This document shows, one piece after another, positions 4,943 through 7,181 of a stretch of 7,181 nucleotides of DNA. The notes beneath the pieces are model-generated. The model was not told the origin of the DNA. It did no database searches and saw only the letters and a list, made by a program, of their open reading frames with translations. The position numbers and the translations under genes were made by a program. Numbering within the stretch: the stretch's first letter is position 1; every line of letters begins with the position of its first letter. The stretch is from the NCBI GenBank assembly GCA_030754475.1, contig JASMAE010000211.1, positions 1-7,181 of the forward strand, given 5' to 3'. Source of the stretch: Rhodospirillales bacterium. Its GTDB lineage: Bacteria > Pseudomonadota > Alphaproteobacteria > Rhodospirillales > JASLLV01.

Positions 4943-5752
4943 ATGCGCTCGATGATGGTAGCGGCCGCGTCTTTGTTGGGCGCGGCAACGTTTGCCGCCC
5001 CGGCGGCCGGGGCGCCCCAGGCGCTTCTGGTGGCGGCCGGCGGCGGAGTCACGCTTTTTTGCGAGAACGGCGAATGTTCCGCGGATCTCACCACCATCTG
5101 CCTGCAGCCGGACCGTGACATGCCGAGACGCGGCGCGGCGTACACGGTGGTCGCGGACGGGGATGCGAACAACGCGCTGATTTTCGTCGGACGCCGCGCC
5201 GACGGCACCGTCGTGGACCTGCCCTCGGCCGTGCCCGTGCGGATCGCCGCCGAGCGCCATTACCTCGCCGTCAGGGTGAGCGTCGAGAAGGCCGCGCTCG
5301 AACGATACGGAATCGAGTGGGTGATGGTGCGTGCGGTCGGCCACCCCGTGCTGGCGCCGGTGCCGGTGCCGGGCGACGCCCGGCCGCTCGCGGCCGAGGA
5401 TGTGGCCCAGGCGTTGACGACGCTGCGCCCGGTCGCGTTGAGGACGCTTGGCGGACACGAGGACGAGGTTGCGGCGGCGCGCATCATACGCGATACCGCC
5501 AATGCGCTATCACGCAAGCGATACACCCGGCAGGCCGAGAACGACGCCGCCTGGAACGCGGCGCAAGCACCGGGCGCGCGCGGCCAAGCGATCTCAGCTC
5601 GCGCGCAAGCGATGGCGCGGGACGCGTTCGAGAGCTGCAACCCATTTCCGCACACCCACTTTCCCGTGCGCCGGTGTCTCGCCGACCGCCACGACGGCGT
5701 CATGCAGCGGATCAACGACGCGTACTGGACGTCGCTCAAGTTCGGAAGCTAG
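4943..5752 (+). CDS. Exported cysteine-containing protein, function unknown
   Basis: This is a 269-residue protein whose family I cannot name. The ATG at 4943 is chosen because AGGGGAG (4928-4934) sits 8 bases upstream and the product then begins with a clean signal peptide (MRSMMVAAASLLGAATFAAP, cleavage near AAG-APQ at 23-24); an in-frame ATG at 4685 adds 86 implausible residues. The mature protein opens with a beta-like segment carrying three cysteines in a C-x4-C-x7-C pattern (Cys40, Cys45, Cys53: LFCENGECSADLTTICLQPD). A strand-rich region to about residue 140 follows (AAYTVVADG, NALIFVGRRADGTVVDL, AVPVRIAAERHYLAVRVSV). Then comes a proline linker, an Arg/Ala-rich helical region (about 150-230), and a C-terminal Cys232...Cys245 pair around CNPFPHTHFP. 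An odd cysteine count leaves one possibly free or ligand-bound. There is no membrane anchor or lipobox. It is convergent with htpG. Confidence 0.85.
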   Translation: MRSMMVAAASLLGAATFAAPAAGAPQALLVAAGGGVTLFCENGECSADLTTICLQPDRDMPRRGAAYTVVADGDANNALIFVGRRADGTVVDLPSAVPVRIAAERHYLAVRVSVEKAALERYGIEWVMVRAVGHPVLAPVPVPGDARPLAAEDVAQALTTLRPVALRTLGGHEDEVAAARIIRDTANALSRKRYTRQAENDAAWNAAQAPGARGQAISARAQAMARDAFESCNPFPHTHFPVRRCLADRHDGVMQRINDAYWTSLKFGS

Positions 5753-5805
5753 ACCGTTACCACTTACGTGGAATCGCGCCGGCCCGCACCCCCGCCCGAC
5801 GCGCC

Positions 5806-5828
5806 CCTCGGCACGCGCGCGGCCGAGG
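5806..5828 (-). terminator. Hairpin just after the htpG stop codon
   Basis: CCTCGGC (5806-5812) pairs perfectly with GCCGAGG (5822-5828) over a 9-base loop of alternating CG. It begins 3 bases beyond the htpG stop codon and also lies downstream of the convergent exported-protein gene. No T-run follows on either strand, so termination is inferred from position and stem strength only. Confidence 0.45.
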
Positions 5829-5831
5829 CGA

Positions 5832-7181
5832 TCAGGCGCCCAGGCCCTTCTCCATGATGGACGCCAGGCGGCGCGCGAACGCCGCCGGGTCGGGAACCGG
5901 CTCGCCCTCGGCGATGCGCGCCTGATCCAATAAGAGATGCGCGGCGTCGCCGAGGGCTTCGCCGGCGTCGTCGCGTTCGGCCAGTCCGGCAAGGCGCCGG
6001 ATCAACGAGTGCGCGGGGTTGATCTCGAGAACCCGTGGCGTCGTCTCGGCGGGGGTGGCGTGATGGTGCCGGCGCAGCATCCGCTCGAGGCCCATGTCCA
6101 TGTCTCCCTCGTCGGCGACCAGGCACGTGGGGCTTTCGGTCAGTCGTTCGGACGTGCGGACGTCCTTGACGGCGTCGCCGAGCGCGTCCTTGAGCGCCAC
6201 GAGCAGGCGGCCCAAAGCGGCCGGCTCGGCGGCGCTTTCTTGCGTTTCGCCGGCAGCTTCGGGGGCGTCGGCGATCTTGTTCAGATCGGCGCTGCCCTGG
6301 GTCACCGACTTGAACGGTTTGTCCTTGTGCGTACCGACGGCGGGAATCCAAAACTCGTCGATGGCGTCGCTCAGCAACAGCACCTCAACGCCGCGCGCCT
6401 TGAACCCCTCGAGCTGGGGGCTGCGGCGAAGGATGTCCAGGTCCTCGCCGCTGATGGTGTAGATCGCGTCCTGGCCTTCTTTCATGCGTCCGACGTAGTC
6501 GTCGAGGCTCGTGAGCCCGTCGGGTGCGGTCGAATGGAAGCGGCTGAGCGTCACGATCGCGTCGCGGTTGGCGAAGTCCTCGTAAATGCCTTCCTTGAGG
6601 ACGGCGCCGAAACTCTCCCAGAACGCCGCGTAGGAGTCGGCCTCCTTGTCCGCCTTCTTCTTGAGCTCGCCGAGCACGCGCTTGACGAGCCCTGCGCGGA
6701 TCCTGGCGATCTTGGGATCGTGCTGGATCGACTCGCGGCTGATGTTCAAGGCCAGATCCTCGGAATCGACGATGCCGCGCAGGAACCGGAGGTACGATGG
6801 CAAAAGCGCCTCGGCCCGGTCGGTGATGAGGACCCGCTTGACGTAGAGCTTGACCCGGTGACGGCGCTCGGGATCGAACAGGTCGAACGGCTGCGCAGAA
6901 GGGATGAACAGAAGGTTCGTGTACGAGAGAACGCCCTCGACCCGATTGAAGATCACGAGCCACGGCGTATCAAGCGCATGCGCCACGTGGTGGTAGAACT
7001 CGTTGAGCTGGTCGTCGGTCACCTCGGCCTTGGGTCGCGTCCAGATTGCGGACGCGGTGTTCAGCGTCTCTTCGGCGTCGCCATCGGCGAACACGATCGG
7101 GATCGCCACGTGGTCGGAGTACGCCTTGACGATCGATTCGAGCCGGGACTTGTCGAGGAACTCGTCCTCGCTCTTGGCGAG
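5832..7181 (-). CDS. htpG: Molecular chaperone HtpG (bacterial Hsp90), C-terminal part
   Basis: The last 449 codons of the bacterial Hsp90 homologue are present; the frame is open to the right edge. By comparison with a usual length near 625, about 175 N-terminal residues are missing, which is most of the ATP-binding domain. The fragment begins in EDEFLDKSRLESIVKAYSDH, the link into the middle domain. The internal GTG at 7109 is therefore an ordinary valine codon and not the start. Middle-domain hallmarks are IWTRPKAEVTDD, FDLFDPERRHRVKLYVKRV, LLPSYLRFLRGIVDSEDLALN and the catalytic-arginine motif NISRES (Arg codon at 6735-6737), which contacts ATP in Hsp90s. The C-terminal dimerisation domain follows (SERLTESPTCLVADEGDMDMGLERML; RVLEINPAHSLIRRL) to the end at GLGA. 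As in bacteria generally there is no MEEVD tail. The part seen is intact, with no frameshift. The protein is a cytosolic ATP-dependent folding factor induced by stress. Confidence 0.97.
   Translation of the reverse strand, partial: LAKSEDEFLDKSRLESIVKAYSDHVAIPIVFADGDAEETLNTASAIWTRPKAEVTDDQLNEFYHHVAHALDTPWLVIFNRVEGVLSYTNLLFIPSAQPFDLFDPERRHRVKLYVKRVLITDRAEALLPSYLRFLRGIVDSEDLALNISRESIQHDPKIARIRAGLVKRVLGELKKKADKEADSYAAFWESFGAVLKEGIYEDFANRDAIVTLSRFHSTAPDGLTSLDDYVGRMKEGQDAIYTISGEDLDILRRSPQLEGFKARGVEVLLLSDAIDEFWIPAVGTHKDKPFKSVTQGSADLNKIADAPEAAGETQESAAEPAALGRLLVALKDALGDAVKDVRTSERLTESPTCLVADEGDMDMGLERMLRRHHHATPAETTPRVLEINPAHSLIRRLAGLAERDDAGEALGDAAHLLLDQARIAEGEPVPDPAAFARRLASIMEKGLGA

Noticed and set aside
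4231..5118. Plus-strand open frame of 295 codons crossing two genes and their intergenic region
   Set aside because: It overlaps two well-supported starts with Shine-Dalgarno sites and signal peptides, and its product looks like GC-biased noise.
5642..5690. Relationship between CNPFP in the protein at 4943 and CDPFP in the duplicated-module protein
   Set aside because: Only four residues are shared, at opposite ends of the proteins, and nothing else aligns, so it is most likely coincidence.
7107..7109. GTG as a start codon for a shorter HtpG-like protein
   Set aside because: The frame continues upstream with conserved HtpG sequence (LESIVKAYSDH) to the window edge, so this is an internal valine.

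Overview
The window is high-GC, gene-dense bacterial chromosome that looks alphaproteobacterial, of a Rhodospirillales-like kind. Three observations support this. The HtpG middle domain has the alphaproteobacterial style of sequence (FDLFDPERR, VKLYVKRVLITD). Two intergenic regions carry promoter-like TTG/GCTA elements resembling the Caulobacter housekeeping consensus. Codon use is strongly GC-biased throughout. The placement is inferred from sequence style, not from a search. I see no transposase, integrase, CRISPR array, tRNA or rRNA.

Layout, left to right. (1) 1-504 (-): N-terminal 168 residues of an aldo/keto reductase, running off the left edge. (2) 628-957 (+): a compact PilZ-domain protein with both c-di-GMP-binding motifs. 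It is divergent from the reductase, and the space between holds what look like back-to-back promoters sharing a palindrome. (3) 1006-1695 (-): an exported protein made of two tandem copies of an unrecognised ~85-residue cysteine-bounded module. (4) 1923-2159 (-): a 78-residue two-helix membrane protein. (5) 2277-3212 (+): a ten-helix drug/metabolite (EamA) transporter, followed 22 bp later by (6) 3235-4116 (+): an SMP-30/regucalcin-type lactonase. (7) 4186-4599 (-) and (8) 4943-5752 (+): divergent exported proteins of unknown function, both with cysteines in the mature part. (9) 5832-7181 (-): the C-terminal ~450 residues of the chaperone HtpG, running off the right edge.

The only convincing functional unit is the transporter-lactonase pair, probably co-transcribed and suggesting uptake and ring-opening of a sugar lactone or related metabolite. 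The aldo/keto reductase belongs to the 2,5-diketogluconate-reductase-like group and could touch the same chemistry, but it is 1.7 kb away on the other strand. The most unusual material is the set of small exported or membrane proteins of unknown function, above all the duplicated-module protein with identical cysteine spacing in both copies. I see no clear multi-gene novel system here. The unknowns look like single conserved or lineage-specific genes between housekeeping ones.
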